In this document: positions 37,394 through 46,943 of the stretch, in pieces
Position numbering within the stretch: position 1 is the first letter of the stretch
How the letters are laid out: each line of letters starts with the position of its first letter
Position numbers and translations under genes: made by a program
From: Aeromonas sobria
GTDB taxonomy: Bacteria; Pseudomonadota; Gammaproteobacteria; Enterobacterales; Aeromonadaceae
Length of the DNA: 64,000 nucleotides
NCBI RefSeq assembly: GCF_000820145.1
Contig: NZ_CDBW01000003.1
Coordinates: forward strand, 62,001-126,000
Direction of reading: 5' to 3'
The notes under the pieces: model-generated
The model's input: the letters and a program-made list of their open reading frames with translations, nothing else
Told to the model about the DNA's origin: nothing
The model's database searches: none

Positions 37394-38503
37394 TCAGGCT
37401 ATTTTGGCGGTAATGCGAATATCCAGCCCGACCATGCGCACATCCTTGATGTTGAGCTTGGGGGCCTGAAACAGTCGGCTCAGGCCGGGCAGATGGAACA
37501 GGCCGCGCCCCTCATCACCCATCAGTTTTGGCGCCTGATAGAGCACCAGCTCATCCACCAGTCCTTTATCCAGCAGCGCGCCGCACAGCCGTGGCCCCGC
37601 TTCAACCAGCACCGAGTTGATCTGCCGTTTAGCCAGCAACATGAACAAGCTGACCAGATCCAGCTTGCCATCCAGCAGCGGCAGCTCCAGCTGCTGCACC
37701 CACTCGGGCCACTCGCCGGATGCCTTGTGGCGGGCCAGCAGCACCGGGCTTTCGCTCTGGAACAACGGCAGGTCGGGGGTGAGCCGGTTTTGCGAATCGA
37801 CGATGACCCGCAGCGGCTGGCGCAGGGTCTCTTTGGGATAGCTGGCCTTGACCGACGGGGGCAGCTCGTCCCAACGCACGGTCAGGGAGGCGCCATCGGC
37901 CAGCACTGTCTCGGCGCTGGAGAGTACCGCATCGTGGCGGGCTCGCAGCCGCTGCACGTCGCGGCGCGCATCGGGGGAGGTGATCCACTGGCTCTCGCCG
38001 CTCGCCATGGCGGTGCGACCATCGAGGCTGGCACCCAGCTTGATTGTGGTCCGTGGAAACGCGGTTCGCATCCGCTTGAAAAAGCCCGGATTGAGCGCCT
38101 CGGCATCGCTGGCTAGCAGGCCAAAATCGGTCTTGATACCTGCCTCGGAGAGCATGCGCAGACCGCGCCCGGCCACTTCGGGATTGGGATCGACCATGGC
38201 CGCCACCACCCGGGCAATACCGGCTTTGATCAGCGCCTCGGCGCAAGGGGGAGTACGGCCATGGTGAGAGCAGGGTTCGAGGGTCACATAGGCGGTGGCG
38301 CCACGGGCATTGTCACCGGCGGCGCGCAGGGCATAGACCTCAGCATGGGGCTCGCCCGCCTTCTGATGCCACCCTTCGCCAACCACCACCCCATCTTTGA
38401 CCAGCACGGCACCCACGCAGGGGTTGGGGGCCGTGGTGTAGCGGCCACGGCGGGCCAGTTCGAGGGCCCGACTCATCCATTGGTAATCATCTTGACTAAA
38501 CAT
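37394..38503 (-). CDS. ribD: Riboflavin biosynthesis deaminase/reductase RibD
   Basis: Bifunctional enzyme of the second and third riboflavin steps. The N-terminal deaminase (about 1-145) has the zinc site HAE and PCSHHGRTPPC. The C-terminal reductase (about 150-369) has KLGASLDGRTA, the DAVLSS and RVIVDSQNRL segments, and a dihydrofolate-reductase-like end. ATG 38503 follows AGGAG by 6 bases. Together with ribE, ribBA and ribH it gives nearly the whole riboflavin pathway in order; nrdR is upstream. Confidence 0.97.
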   Translation of the reverse strand: MFSQDDYQWMSRALELARRGRYTTAPNPCVGAVLVKDGVVVGEGWHQKAGEPHAEVYALRAAGDNARGATAYVTLEPCSHHGRTPPCAEALIKAGIARVVAAMVDPNPEVAGRGLRMLSEAGIKTDFGLLASDAEALNPGFFKRMRTAFPRTTIKLGASLDGRTAMASGESQWITSPDARRDVQRLRARHDAVLSSAETVLADGASLTVRWDELPPSVKASYPKETLRQPLRVIVDSQNRLTPDLPLFQSESPVLLARHKASGEWPEWVQQLELPLLDGKLDLVSLFMLLAKRQINSVLVEAGPRLCGALLDKGLVDELVLYQAPKLMGDEGRGLFHLPGLSRLFQAPKLNIKDVRMVGLDIRITAKIA

Positions 38504-38608
38504 CAGGACTCCTGTCTTCAACAACACCCAAGCCGCATCCGATCACGTAACTGACTGCGTTACCGCGTCCGATTACGCGTCGCTAATCGAACCTGCGTCC
38601 GGGAAGGT

Positions 38609-39058
38609 TCATTTTTCCAGCTTGGCGATCTCTTCACCAAACTCACGGATATCTTCGAAGCTGCGATAGACGGAGGCAAAGCGGATATAGGCCACCTTGT
38701 CCAGACTCTTGAGCTCATCCATCACCAGATTGCCCACCAGCTCGGAGGCGACTTCCCGCTCACCGGTGGCGCGCAGGCGGGATTTGATGTGGTTGACCGC
38801 CTTTTCGATGGCCTCCATGCTCACCGGTCGCTTCTCCAGCGCCCGCAGGATGCCGGCACGCAGCTTGTCTTCGTTGAACGGCTCGCGCGAACCGTTGGAC
38901 TTGATGACGCGGGGCATCACCAGCTCGGCCATCTCGAAGGTGGTAAAGCGCTCGTGACAGAGCAGACACTCACGACGGCGGCGCACCTGATGGCCTTCTG
39001 CCACCAGACGGGAATCGATCACCTTGGTATCAACCGCACTACAGAATGGGCAATGCAT
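38609..39058 (-). CDS. nrdR: Transcriptional repressor NrdR
   Basis: ATP/dATP-responsive repressor of ribonucleotide reductase genes. The 149-residue chain has an N-terminal zinc ribbon (MHCPFCSA and [12 protein letters not shown]) and the ATP-cone domain ([24 protein letters not shown], about 46-136). Length and sequence are typical. It is first in the ribD-ribE-ribBA-ribH-nusB series, as in E. coli. Confidence 0.98.
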   Translation of the reverse strand: MHCPFCSAVDTKVIDSRLVAEGHQVRRRRECLLCHERFTTFEMAELVMPRVIKSNGSREPFNEDKLRAGILRALEKRPVSMEAIEKAVNHIKSRLRATGEREVASELVGNLVMDELKSLDKVAYIRFASVYRSFEDIREFGEEIAKLEK

Positions 39059-39193
39059 CGGACCTCCGGCGTTAATGGAACAGGGACCGGCCCGGCGGGC
39101 CAGGATCTAGGTCGGCCAGTGTAGCACGGCCATACAAGGGCGGTAAAAAGCGGAAAAGCGTGATTTTTCTGTCCGTTATCACCAAGGAGCAAC

Positions 39194-39652
39194 TCAGTCG
39201 TCGTAAGGCAGGCTATCGGGATCGCAATCCAGATAATCGGGGGCGGGATCGACCGTAAACTGCGCCGCATCGATATAGTCATGACCCAGCATCAATGCCT
39301 TGCCGATCCGGTGCATGCCATCCATCACCCGACCGGCGCTGTCGAGAATAACCGGATAGGCGAGATCCGCCGCCATGATGAGCTGACAATGCTCGACCAC
39401 GCTGCGCACCGTGGGGCTGGCGCCGTCATGGCCGTACCAGTGCACCCGGTCAAGTTCGGCAATCCGGCCGAGGGCCACCGCCTGCACCGGCAGGTCGCGG
39501 CTCAATCGCACCAATCGGCGCACATCCCAGGCCAGCAGCCCCTGCTCGCCGGTACGAAAGTGATACTGGGCGCGGATCGCCAGCTTGAGCGCCGCCTCCC
39601 ACTCCTCATCACGCCCGTCATCGTGCATCGTTACTTTGTTACTCTGAGTCAT
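39194..39652 (-). CDS. ParB/sulfiredoxin-like DGxHR protein, function unknown
   Basis: A 152-residue soluble acidic protein. The region about 65-130 (PVILDSAGRVMDGMHRIGKALMLGHDYI) resembles the ParB N-terminal/sulfiredoxin fold, where DGxHR contributes to nucleotide binding. No helix-turn-helix or CTP-type GERRxRA box is present, so it is not a full ParB. It lies between nrdR and glyA on the same strand. A short GAGG precedes ATG 39652; Met at 39628 is a second option. Related uncharacterised proteins occur in other gammaproteobacteria by recollection. Confidence 0.8.
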   Translation of the reverse strand: MTQSNKVTMHDDGRDEEWEAALKLAIRAQYHFRTGEQGLLAWDVRRLVRLSRDLPVQAVALGRIAELDRVHWYGHDGASPTVRSVVEHCQLIMAADLAYPVILDSAGRVMDGMHRIGKALMLGHDYIDAAQFTVDPAPDYLDCDPDSLPYDD

Positions 39653-39679
39653 CCGTCCTCACCTCTTGTCAAATGCCAT

Positions 39680-39709
39680 AAAAAACAATGCCACCCGAAG
39701 GTGGCATTG
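39680..39709 (-). terminator. Terminator after glyA
   Basis: Minus strand CAATGCCACC, TTCG tetraloop, GGTGGCATTG and TTTTTT. A textbook rho-independent terminator. Confidence 0.94.
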
Positions 39710-39734
39710 GTCTCAAACCGGATTAACGCCGTTA

Positions 39735-40988
39735 TCAGGCATAAACCGGGAAGCGGCGGCAGATGTCCAGCACCTGCTCGCGTACGGTGGCCAGCACGGC
39801 ATCGTTGTCGTGGTTGTCCAGTACGTCGCAGATCCAGTTGGTCAGCTGGATGGACTCGGCTTCCTTGAAACCACGGCGGGTGATGGCCGGGGTACCGATC
39901 CGTACACCTGAGGTGACGAACGGGGAGCGCGGGTCGTTAGGCACGGAGTTCTTGTTGACGGTGATGTTGGCTTTGCCCAGTGCAGCGTCAGCCTCCTTAC
40001 CAGTCAGCTCGCGGCCAATCAGGTCAACCAGCATCAGATGGTTGTCGGTACCGCCGGAGACGATCTTGTAACCGCGCTCGATAAAGGTCGCAGCCATCGC
40101 CTTGGCGTTTTTCACTACCTGAGCCTGATAGGTCTTGAACTCCGGCTCCAGCGCCTCTTTGAAGGCAACGGCTTTACCGGCGATGACGTGCATCAGCGGG
40201 CCACCCTGACCACCCGGGAAGACGGCGGAGTTGAGCTTTTTGTAGAGCTCTTCGTCGTCAGCGGCGGAGAGGATCAGACCACCACGGGGACCGGCCAGGG
40301 TCTTGTGAGTGGTGGAGGTCACCACGTGAGCGTGGGGAACCGGGTTCGGGTAGACGCCTGCGGCAATCAGACCGGCCACGTGAGCCATGTCGACGAACAG
40401 GTAAGCACCGATTTTGTCAGCGATTTCACGCATGCGGGCCCAGTCAACGATACCGGAGTAGGCGGAGAAGCCACCGATCATCATCTTCGGCTTGTGCTCA
40501 ATGGCCAGACGCTCCATCTCGTCGTAGTCAATTTTGCCGGACTCATCGATACCGTAAGGAATGATGTTGTAGAGCTTGCCGGAGAAGTTGACTGGGGAGC
40601 CGTGGGTCAGGTGACCACCGTGGGCCAGGTTCATGCCCAGCACTGTGTCGCCCGGCTGCAGCAGAGCCATATAGACGGCGCTATTGGCCTGGGAGCCGGA
40701 GTGCGGCTGCACGTTGGCGTAAGTGGCACCGAACAGCTCTTTGGCGCGCTCGATGGCCAGGGTTTCGACCACATCCACATACTCGCAACCACCGTAGTAG
40801 CGCTTGGCCGGATAGCCTTCAGCGTACTTGTTGGTCAACTGGGAGCCCTGGGCTTCCATGACTCGGGGGCTGGTGTAGTTCTCAGACGCAATCAGCTCGA
40901 TATGCTCTTCCTGACGACGGGTCTCGTCTGTGATGGCCTGCCACAGCTGGGGGTCATAGCTGGCGATGGTCATGTCACGTTTCAACAT
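39735..40988 (-). CDS. glyA: Serine hydroxymethyltransferase
   Basis: PLP enzyme that makes glycine and 5,10-methylene-THF from serine. The 417-residue protein has the active-site lysine in [17 protein letters not shown] [14 protein letters not shown] (about 224-237), [22 protein letters not shown] and the C-terminal [15 protein letters not shown] 40988 follows AGGAG by 8 bases and gives MLKRDM, as in E. coli; the frame to 41075 is not supported. A PurR-like site lies in the leader. Confidence 0.97.
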   Translation of the reverse strand: MLKRDMTIASYDPQLWQAITDETRRQEEHIELIASENYTSPRVMEAQGSQLTNKYAEGYPAKRYYGGCEYVDVVETLAIERAKELFGATYANVQPHSGSQANSAVYMALLQPGDTVLGMNLAHGGHLTHGSPVNFSGKLYNIIPYGIDESGKIDYDEMERLAIEHKPKMMIGGFSAYSGIVDWARMREIADKIGAYLFVDMAHVAGLIAAGVYPNPVPHAHVVTSTTHKTLAGPRGGLILSAADDEELYKKLNSAVFPGGQGGPLMHVIAGKAVAFKEALEPEFKTYQAQVVKNAKAMAATFIERGYKIVSGGTDNHLMLVDLIGRELTGKEADAALGKANITVNKNSVPNDPRSPFVTSGVRIGTPAITRRGFKEAESIQLTNWICDVLDNHDNDAVLATVREQVLDICRRFPVYA

Positions 40989-41311
40989 CCGTTTCTCTCC
41001 TGAAAATCGTTTGCGCGGTAGGTGTAATGGGCGTGGCATTGTAACGTGAGCTGGATCAAAGAGACAGTCCAACAACCTAAAAAAATGTTGATTTTATGTT
41101 GTAAAAAACAAGATTTCCTCCACGTTCAATACCCTGGCCGCTCCGCCAAAAGAGACATTTTTCATCCCGCTGTTGGGCGGCAAAACCCGAAGGAGATCAC
41201 AACGCCGTGGTGATCCATCCTGTAACATATTCATTCGAAACAAATTTAATGATGATGGAGCTGATTGCCACCACTCGCCCGAAGGGCGGCATCTGACCGG
41301 AGGAACTCAAC
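40989..41311. other. 323-base region upstream of glyA, no gene
   Basis: Holds the glyA leader and promoter (minus strand) and the upstream region of the small zinc-ribbon membrane gene (plus strand). A PurR-like core lies at 41001-41016. Around 41090-41115 the DNA is A/T-rich. I see no gene; the open frame 41173-41640 overlaps the real small gene and is rejected. Confidence 0.5.
41001..41016. promoter_or_regulatory. Candidate PurR operator in the glyA leader
   Basis: Minus strand GCGCAAACGATTTTCA. The core GCAAACGATT fits the PurR pattern GCAANCGNTT exactly; the flanks fit less well. In E. coli glyA is repressed by PurR. It overlaps the transcribed leader close to the ribosome-binding site. 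Confidence 0.4.
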
Positions 41312-41596
41312 ATGGACCATCTGCTGACATTCGCGATCCTGGCTGTTTTTTTTCTGTTTTACTGGGTCTACTACACCAACCAGCGCAAACATATTGCGAC
41401 CTGCCCGTGGGAGGATCTCCCCACCAAAGCCGAATATCTGGCGGCCCACCCGGAGGCTGTCGATGGCGACATCATCTTCTGCCACCACTGCGGCCACCAC
41501 GAATTGCTGGAGGTGGGTCTGGTGCATCTGGCCGATTTTCGCCGCGAGTGGGTCTGCTCAAAGTGCAAGCAGGTGCTGTTTCGCGAAATAGAATAA
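41312..41596 (+). CDS. Small membrane protein with zinc-ribbon-like motifs, function unknown
   Basis: A 94-residue protein with one N-terminal membrane helix (about 4-22), then a soluble part with two CxxC knuckles: CHHC (about 57-60) and CSKC (about 82-85), typical of a zinc ribbon. A GGAGG eight bases upstream supports ATG 41312. It lies between glyA (-) and torS (-), transcribed in the opposite direction to both. It may be a regulatory or scaffold protein, but I cannot name a family. Confidence 0.8.
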   Translation: MDHLLTFAILAVFFLFYWVYYTNQRKHIATCPWEDLPTKAEYLAAHPEAVDGDIIFCHHCGHHELLEVGLVHLADFRREWVCSKCKQVLFREIE

Positions 41597-41650
41597 CGGC
41601 GCAGGGGCCGGCCACCATGCTCCCTGATCGTTGTGCATAGTCAGAAGGGA

Positions 41651-44473
41651 TCAGGGCTGTGCATCCCTATTGGCCGCCAGCCACAGCTGTAACCCGCTCA
41701 CCGCCTCGTCAAATCGTTGACCAATTGCCGCAGGCTCACCGCCTCCCACCTCAAGGGCCGCACAATGGCTGGCAAATTCGGTCAACCCCAGCGCCAGCGC
41801 ACTCCCCTTTAGCTTGTGCGCCAGCTGACGTTGCTCACTCCCCTCCCCCTGAGCCAACTCATCCACCAACACCCGCCCTTGCGACTCAAACAGCCCGACC
41901 AGCTGGCGGATCCGCGCCATGCCGAGCAGGAGCAGATCGGCGTCCAGCACCGGATTGGCGAACTCGGGTTTGGTGGCAGAGACGGCGGCAGATAACTGCA
42001 CGGACGACGCTATGGGTGACTCTTCCGGCCGGAACAGCCGCTCGATGGCGTTTGCCAGCACCGCCAGCCGCACCGGTTTGCCGACAAAATCGACAAAACC
42101 GGCGGCGAGGCAGTGGCGGATATCCTCCGGATACATCTGGGCCGAGATGGCGATGGCGGGCAGCGGCCGCTCATGCACCTCCTCACTGATGGCGGCCAGA
42201 TCCTCGCGCAGGGTCATCCCGTCCATGTCGGGCAGGTTGATATCGAGCAGCGCCAGCTCGAAAGGACGCTCGGTCACCAGCGCCAGCGCACTGCGACCAT
42301 CTTCCGCCAGGGTGACGCGATGGCCAAGGCGAGTCAGCATGCCGTGCGCCACCAACCGGTTGATCTCGTTATCCTCCACCAACAGGATGTCGCGGGACTG
42401 GCCAAGGTGCAGCGGCTGCGCCTCGGCGGGCAGTTGGGCACTGGAGCGCTGCAACGGCAAGCTGAAGCTGAATTCACACCCCTTGCCCGGCTCGCTGGCA
42501 AGAATCAGCTCGCCCCCCATGGCGGCCACCAGCTTGCGGCTGATCGCCAGCCCCAGTCCGGTGCCGCCCTGATGGCCTATATCGCGCTTGCGCTGGCGAA
42601 ACGCTTCAAACACCGCCTCTTGCTCATCGGCCGGAATGCCGGGGCCGGTATCGCGCACAACGAAGCGGATGCAGGGCTCGGCGCAAGGGCCCTGACAGAC
42701 AAGAGGCGCCACCGTCAGGGTAATCTGGCCACTGGCGGTAAACTTGACCGCATTGCCGAGCAAGTTGCCGAGCACCTGCCGCAGTTTGCCCAGATCCCCC
42801 TCAACCACCGGCGCCAGCCCGGGCGCATACTCCAGCGCCAAGGTGACCCCCTTGGCTGCCGCCTTTGGCCGCAGCAGCGAGCTGAGCTCATCCACCAGCA
42901 GGAACAGGGGGAAGGGTTCGCGGCGTGCCTCCACATGGCCCGCCTCTATCTTGGAGTAGTCGAGAATGTCGTTGAGGATCTCCAGCAGGGATTCGCCACT
43001 GTGCTCGATGGCGGCCAGATAGCGCTGCTGGGTATCGCTGAGGTAGGTATCTTCCAGCAGCGTCAGGCCCCCCAGAATGCCGTTCATAGGGGTGCGGATC
43101 TCGTGACTCATGGTGGCGAGAAAAACCGACTTGGCCCGGTTGGCCTGTTCGGCCTCGGCGCGGGCCTGCCGCTGCTTCTCCACCTCCTCATTGAGCCGCT
43201 CGTTGGCGTGGCTGAGCTGGCCAGTGCGCTCCTCGACCCGCGACTCCAGCTCGCGCTGATAGCGGCCCAACTCAACCGCATTGTCACGAAACACCTGCAG
43301 GGCCCGGCCCAGCTCCGCCAGCTCATCGCGCCCCGACCCGGCGATCGGCTCAAGGGGGGCCAGATCCCCGCGCGCCAACCGGCTCATCCCCGCCACCGCC
43401 CGTTGCAGTGGCCAGACGATCCGGCCGTAGACCATGCGCCACATCAGCAGCATCAGCAGTACCAGCGTGAGCAGGCCAATGCCCATCAGCGCCTGCTCCA
43501 GCAGCCTGAGGCGCTGACTTAACGCCTGCTGGCTCTCCCCCAGCGAATCGCGGGCACGGTTAACCAGCTCACCGACCTGCTGGTTTAGACTGCTCATCAA
43601 GGCTTCGTTGGCGCTGGCCAGCACCCGCAGCGCCTCCCCCTTGCCGAGCCAGTCGCTGCGCAGCTGCACCAGCTTGTCGCTCTGCGCCAGCACGGTCAGC
43701 GCCTGCTCCACCGCCTGACGACGAGCCGGATCGGTCACAGCACCGGCCCGCAGTTGCAAGATAGCCAGCTCCCGCTGCCCCTCTTGCAATAGCGTTTGCA
43801 ATTGTTCCTGTCGTTCGCTGCGCCACATCTCTTCGATGCGCTGCTGTTGCATCAGGGTGCGATGACGCAGCTCGGTCATCTGCTCCAGCCAGTCAAGATC
43901 CTGCTCCAGCAGGCGGTCCAGCGTCCGGGCCGCTTGCCCCCCTTGCTGTTGATAGAGGGAGCCCAACCCTGCCACCATCACGGTTTCGGCGTTCTCCATT
44001 TGGCTGCGCGCCAGCTCGGCGATCTGCCCGGCCGCCGCCACCAGACGGGCCCGCTGCGCCTCACCCTGCGCCATCAGAGTCAGTCGCTCTCCCACCAGCC
44101 AGCCCTGCTGGCCCAGATTGCCGATGATGCTCTGGCTGAGCTGATCGAGGCTTGTGAAACCCTGCCCACGGCCAAGTTGCGCCAGCACCTGCTGTAGCTG
44201 CTGTCCCTGCAGGGTGAGCAAGCGCCCCTGATGCTCCCGCTCCTGCTCGCTGGTCGCGGTGGCCAGCAGCCTCGACGCGCTCTGGATCTCGCCGCTAAGA
44301 CGAGAGAGCGTACGAGCCAGCTCCTGATCGGCCAGCGTCTGCTGCACCCCTTGCTCCAGCTGGCGCAGATGGCTAAGCCCCACCCAGCCCAGCAGGGAGG
44401 CACTCAGGGTCAGCAACGCCATCAGGGAGAAGGCCAGCAGCAACTTGCCACCCAGGCCGGAAAAGATTCTCAC
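41651..44473 (-). CDS. torS: Hybrid sensor histidine kinase TorS
   Basis: Inner-membrane sensor that, with TorT, detects TMAO and phosphorylates TorR through a phosphorelay. The 940-residue chain has two membrane helices (about 10-32 and 325-347) enclosing a helical periplasmic domain, a HAMP region ([12 protein letters not shown]), the HisKA His in [12 protein letters not shown] (about 457), the HATPase motifs DTGPGIP and [13 protein letters not shown], a receiver domain with [13 protein letters not shown], and an HPt domain with [13 protein letters not shown] prefer GTG 44473, with GGGA six bases upstream; the open frame extends to 44545 over the torT start. Confidence 0.94.
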   Translation of the reverse strand: MRIFSGLGGKLLLAFSLMALLTLSASLLGWVGLSHLRQLEQGVQQTLADQELARTLSRLSGEIQSASRLLATATSEQEREHQGRLLTLQGQQLQQVLAQLGRGQGFTSLDQLSQSIIGNLGQQGWLVGERLTLMAQGEAQRARLVAAAGQIAELARSQMENAETVMVAGLGSLYQQQGGQAARTLDRLLEQDLDWLEQMTELRHRTLMQQQRIEEMWRSERQEQLQTLLQEGQRELAILQLRAGAVTDPARRQAVEQALTVLAQSDKLVQLRSDWLGKGEALRVLASANEALMSSLNQQVGELVNRARDSLGESQQALSQRLRLLEQALMGIGLLTLVLLMLLMWRMVYGRIVWPLQRAVAGMSRLARGDLAPLEPIAGSGRDELAELGRALQVFRDNAVELGRYQRELESRVEERTGQLSHANERLNEEVEKQRQARAEAEQANRAKSVFLATMSHEIRTPMNGILGGLTLLEDTYLSDTQQRYLAAIEHSGESLLEILNDILDYSKIEAGHVEARREPFPLFLLVDELSSLLRPKAAAKGVTLALEYAPGLAPVVEGDLGKLRQVLGNLLGNAVKFTASGQITLTVAPLVCQGPCAEPCIRFVVRDTGPGIPADEQEAVFEAFRQRKRDIGHQGGTGLGLAISRKLVAAMGGELILASEPGKGCEFSFSLPLQRSSAQLPAEAQPLHLGQSRDILLVEDNEINRLVAHGMLTRLGHRVTLAEDGRSALALVTERPFELALLDINLPDMDGMTLREDLAAISEEVHERPLPAIAISAQMYPEDIRHCLAAGFVDFVGKPVRLAVLANAIERLFRPEESPIASSVQLSAAVSATKPEFANPVLDADLLLLGMARIRQLVGLFESQGRVLVDELAQGEGSEQRQLAHKLKGSALALGLTEFASHCAALEVGGGEPAAIGQRFDEAVSGLQLWLAANRDAQP

Positions 44474-44543
44474 GGGAAGTCCCTTGGTTGTGGTCGGCTT
44501 TGACCGGATAATATGGCCCAACACTTTAACAAAACCCCTGACC

Positions 44544-45590
44544 ATGCGAAGCGTCTATCTCTCCCCGTTGTTGCTGATCTGGTTGCTAATGCTTCCCCGC
44601 GCCGCCTTCGCCTTTGCGGTCGATCTCTGGCCCGACGGCGAATTCAGCGGCCAACCGGTGCGCCAGCAGTGGCCGGAACCCGCTGCCGCAACCAAACCGC
44701 TGACCCTCTGTGCCCTCTACCCCCATCTGCGCGACGCCTACTGGCTGTCGGTCAATCAGGGCATGGTGGACGAGGCGAAACGGCTGGGAGTCAAATTGCA
44801 GATCCACGAAGCGGGGGGCTACGGCGCCATCGCCGAGCAGCGCCAGCAGTTGCAGCGGTGCGTGCAGGAAGGCAGCGACGCCACCTTGCTCGGCGCAGTG
44901 AGCTATCAGGGCTTGCGCGAGGCAATCAAGGCAACGCCGCTGCCGGTGTTTGGGCTGGTCAACGATCTGCCCAGCGGTCTGGTGCAGGCCAAGGTGGGGG
45001 TCTCCTGGTACCAGATGGGCTGGCAGATTGGCCACTGGCTGGCGCAGCGCCACCCCGCCGGCAGCAAGCCGGTCTCGGTCGCCCTCTTCCCCGGCCCGCA
45101 GGCGAGCGGCGGCAATAACTTCGTCGAGCCGGGTTTTGCCGACGCCATCAAGGGGAGCGCCATCGAGCTGGTCACTACCGAGCGCGGCGACAACAGCCGG
45201 GAAATCCAGCGCACGCTGGTGCAGCAGACCCTGGCCCGCTATCCAGAGCTCGACTATCTGGTGGGAGGCGCCATCGCCGCCGAAGTGGCGGTCAACGAGC
45301 TGGCGCAGCGCCATCTCGACAGGCCCCAAGTGCTGAGCACCTACTTCAGCCACGGCGTACAGCGCGGCCTGCGCCGGGGCAAGATCCTGGCTGCCAACAG
45401 CGATCAGATGCGGCTGCAGGGGCGCCTTGCGGTGGCTCAGGCGGTCTGTCTGCTGCAACACCCCGACGCCAGTGCCGAGCAGTGCCCGCGGGTGATGGGG
45501 CCACCCATTCTGACCCTCTCTGCGCCGCTGGCCGACCCCGCAGATTCCCTCTCGGATGGCGCTTTTCGTCCCGTCTATCGGGTCGAATAG
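44544..45590 (+). CDS. torT: TorT periplasmic TMAO-sensing protein
   Basis: Periplasmic binding protein that partners with TorS. The 348-residue precursor has a signal peptide ([24 protein letters not shown]) followed by the periplasmic-binding-protein fold: an N-terminal [28 protein letters not shown] stretch, [26 protein letters not shown] and [22 protein letters not shown]. It matches TorT of the E. coli system by remembered pattern. It is divergent from torS, with 70 bases between the starts. ATG 44544 has no strong ribosome-binding site. Confidence 0.92.
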   Translation: MRSVYLSPLLLIWLLMLPRAAFAFAVDLWPDGEFSGQPVRQQWPEPAAATKPLTLCALYPHLRDAYWLSVNQGMVDEAKRLGVKLQIHEAGGYGAIAEQRQQLQRCVQEGSDATLLGAVSYQGLREAIKATPLPVFGLVNDLPSGLVQAKVGVSWYQMGWQIGHWLAQRHPAGSKPVSVALFPGPQASGGNNFVEPGFADAIKGSAIELVTTERGDNSREIQRTLVQQTLARYPELDYLVGGAIAAEVAVNELAQRHLDRPQVLSTYFSHGVQRGLRRGKILAANSDQMRLQGRLAVAQAVCLLQHPDASAEQCPRVMGPPILTLSAPLADPADSLSDGAFRPVYRVE

Positions 45591-45643
45591 CGGGCGGGCG
45601 AATCGCCGTTGCCAAATCCGATTAGCACACTCAAGGAGAAGAG

Positions 45644-46048
45644 ATGAAAGAGTTACATGCCAGCTGCCTGTGCGGCGCCATCGCCCTGATCCTGCCGGAT
45701 CAGTTCGACTATATGGGGAACTGCCACTGCAGCGAATGCCGCAAGTTTTCAGGGGGAGATTACGCCTCGGTCGGCGGACTGGATGGCAACAAGGTCACCA
45801 TCATGAAGGGGGAAGAAGCCATCACCCGCTACCAGAAATCGGCAGAGACCACCCTGGCCTTCTGTCGTCACTGCGGCTCCAGCCTGTTCAGCCAGAAGAG
45901 CAGCAGCGGCAAGATCAATCTACGCCTCGGGGTGCTGGACGATGTGCCAAGCCAGCGTCCCGCGTTTCACATCTTTGTCGGCTCCAAGGCCCCCTGGCAC
46001 CAGATTGGCGACGACTGCCCGCAATTTGATACCCGCCCGCCGGTCTGA
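45644..46048 (+). CDS. GFA/CENP-V family zinc protein
   Basis: A 134-residue protein of the glutathione-dependent formaldehyde-activating (GFA)/Mss4-like fold. Zinc-binding cysteines are visible in SCLCGAI (about 8-10), CHCSECRKFSG (about 27-32) and FCRHCGSSLF (about 74-77). Family members include glutathione-linked enzymes, but most lack proven activity. It lies 53 bases after torT in the same direction, with AAGGAG before its ATG. TMAO reduction yields trimethylamine, and TMAO demethylation can yield formaldehyde, but a link to formaldehyde handling is speculation. Confidence 0.88.
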   Translation: MKELHASCLCGAIALILPDQFDYMGNCHCSECRKFSGGDYASVGGLDGNKVTIMKGEEAITRYQKSAETTLAFCRHCGSSLFSQKSSSGKINLRLGVLDDVPSQRPAFHIFVGSKAPWHQIGDDCPQFDTRPPV

Positions 46049-46084
46049 TACCCGGTCAAACAGGTCAAGACCACCACACGGGAA

Positions 46085-46798
46085 TCAAGAGGCTATCTCA
46101 CCGGCAAACAGATAGCCTTCACCATGGACGGTGACAAACAGCTGGGGATCCCGCGGATCCGGCTCCATCTTGCCCCGCAGCCGCCGGATCAGTACGTCTA
46201 TGGTGCGATCGCTCGGGCCATCGCCGCGATGGCTGATGAGGGTCAGGATCCGCTCCCGGCTCAGCACTCGCCCGGCATGGGCGACAAAGGCCACCAGCAC
46301 TTCATATTCAGCCTTGGTCAGGCGCACCGGCACCCTGTCCTTGCTGAGCTGGCGGCGGGGAATGTCAAAACGCCAGGGACCAAAGCGCACCGCATCGTCA
46401 GCCACCGCAGGCTCGCTCGGCGCGGCGGCAGCCAGCGAGATCCGCCACAGCAGATTTTTGACCCGCACCAGCAACTCCCGCAGCTCGAACGGCTTGGTGA
46501 CATAGTCATCGGCCCCCATCTCGAGGCCGACAATCCGGTCCACCGCATCACTGCGGCCGGTGACCAGAATGATCCCCACCGTGCTGCGCGCCCGCAGTTC
46601 ACGGGTCAGCAGCAGACCATCTTCCCCCGGCAGGTTGATATCCAGCATCACCAGATCGACCGTCTGCTCCGCCAGCACAGCGCGCATCTCCTGACCGTTT
46701 TCGACCGCCGTCACCCGATAGCCCTCCCGCTCGAAATAGCCGGTCAGCTTCTCGCGGGTAACCGCATCATCTTCAACAACCAGAATGTGGTAGCTCAT
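46085..46798 (-). CDS. torR: Response regulator TorR
   Basis: OmpR-family activator of torCAD. The 237-residue chain has a receiver domain (Asp in VMLDINLPGEDG near 53, Lys in YVTKPFELRELL near 105) and a winged-helix DNA-binding domain with the YEVLVAFVAHAGRVLSRERIL and RTIDVLIRRLRGKMEPDP motifs, matching E. coli TorR (receiver start MSYHILVVEDD). ATG 46798 is chosen by this alignment; its ribosome-binding site is weak. It is divergent from torC, with a 145-base gap that carries tor-box-like decamers. Confidence 0.94.
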   Translation of the reverse strand: MSYHILVVEDDAVTREKLTGYFEREGYRVTAVENGQEMRAVLAEQTVDLVMLDINLPGEDGLLLTRELRARSTVGIILVTGRSDAVDRIVGLEMGADDYVTKPFELRELLVRVKNLLWRISLAAAAPSEPAVADDAVRFGPWRFDIPRRQLSKDRVPVRLTKAEYEVLVAFVAHAGRVLSRERILTLISHRGDGPSDRTIDVLIRRLRGKMEPDPRDPQLFVTVHGEGYLFAGEIAS

Positions 46799-46835
46799 GG
46801 GCAGGGTTCGCGATGGTCGACAAGGGAGGATTATT

Positions 46836-46898
46836 CTATTCACATTTTGTCATAAATACCCCTATTTCATTAATTTGTGGCGGCAGCCCTGTTCACAA
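46836..46898 (+). promoter_or_regulatory. Candidate tor boxes upstream of torC
   Basis: Decamers resembling the TorR box CTGTTCATAT: CTATTCACAT (46836-46845), directly followed by TTTGTCATAA (46846-46855), and CTGTTCACAA (46889-46898). The first and third match at 8 of 10 positions. Direct-repeat layout fits the E. coli torC control region. They lie 45-108 bases before the torC start. Confidence 0.6.
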
Positions 46899-46943
46899 CG
46901 CCTCCCTATCATGGCCCCCATCAAAAAAGTGATGTGAGAGAGC

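Noticed and set aside
37394..38503. Possible FMN riboswitch at the riboflavin genes
   Set aside because: I saw no conserved RFN element in the gaps upstream of ribD, ribE, ribBA or ribH.
41173..41640. 155-codon plus-strand frame around the small zinc-ribbon gene
   Set aside because: Different frame from the gene that has a ribosome-binding site, membrane helix and paired cysteines.
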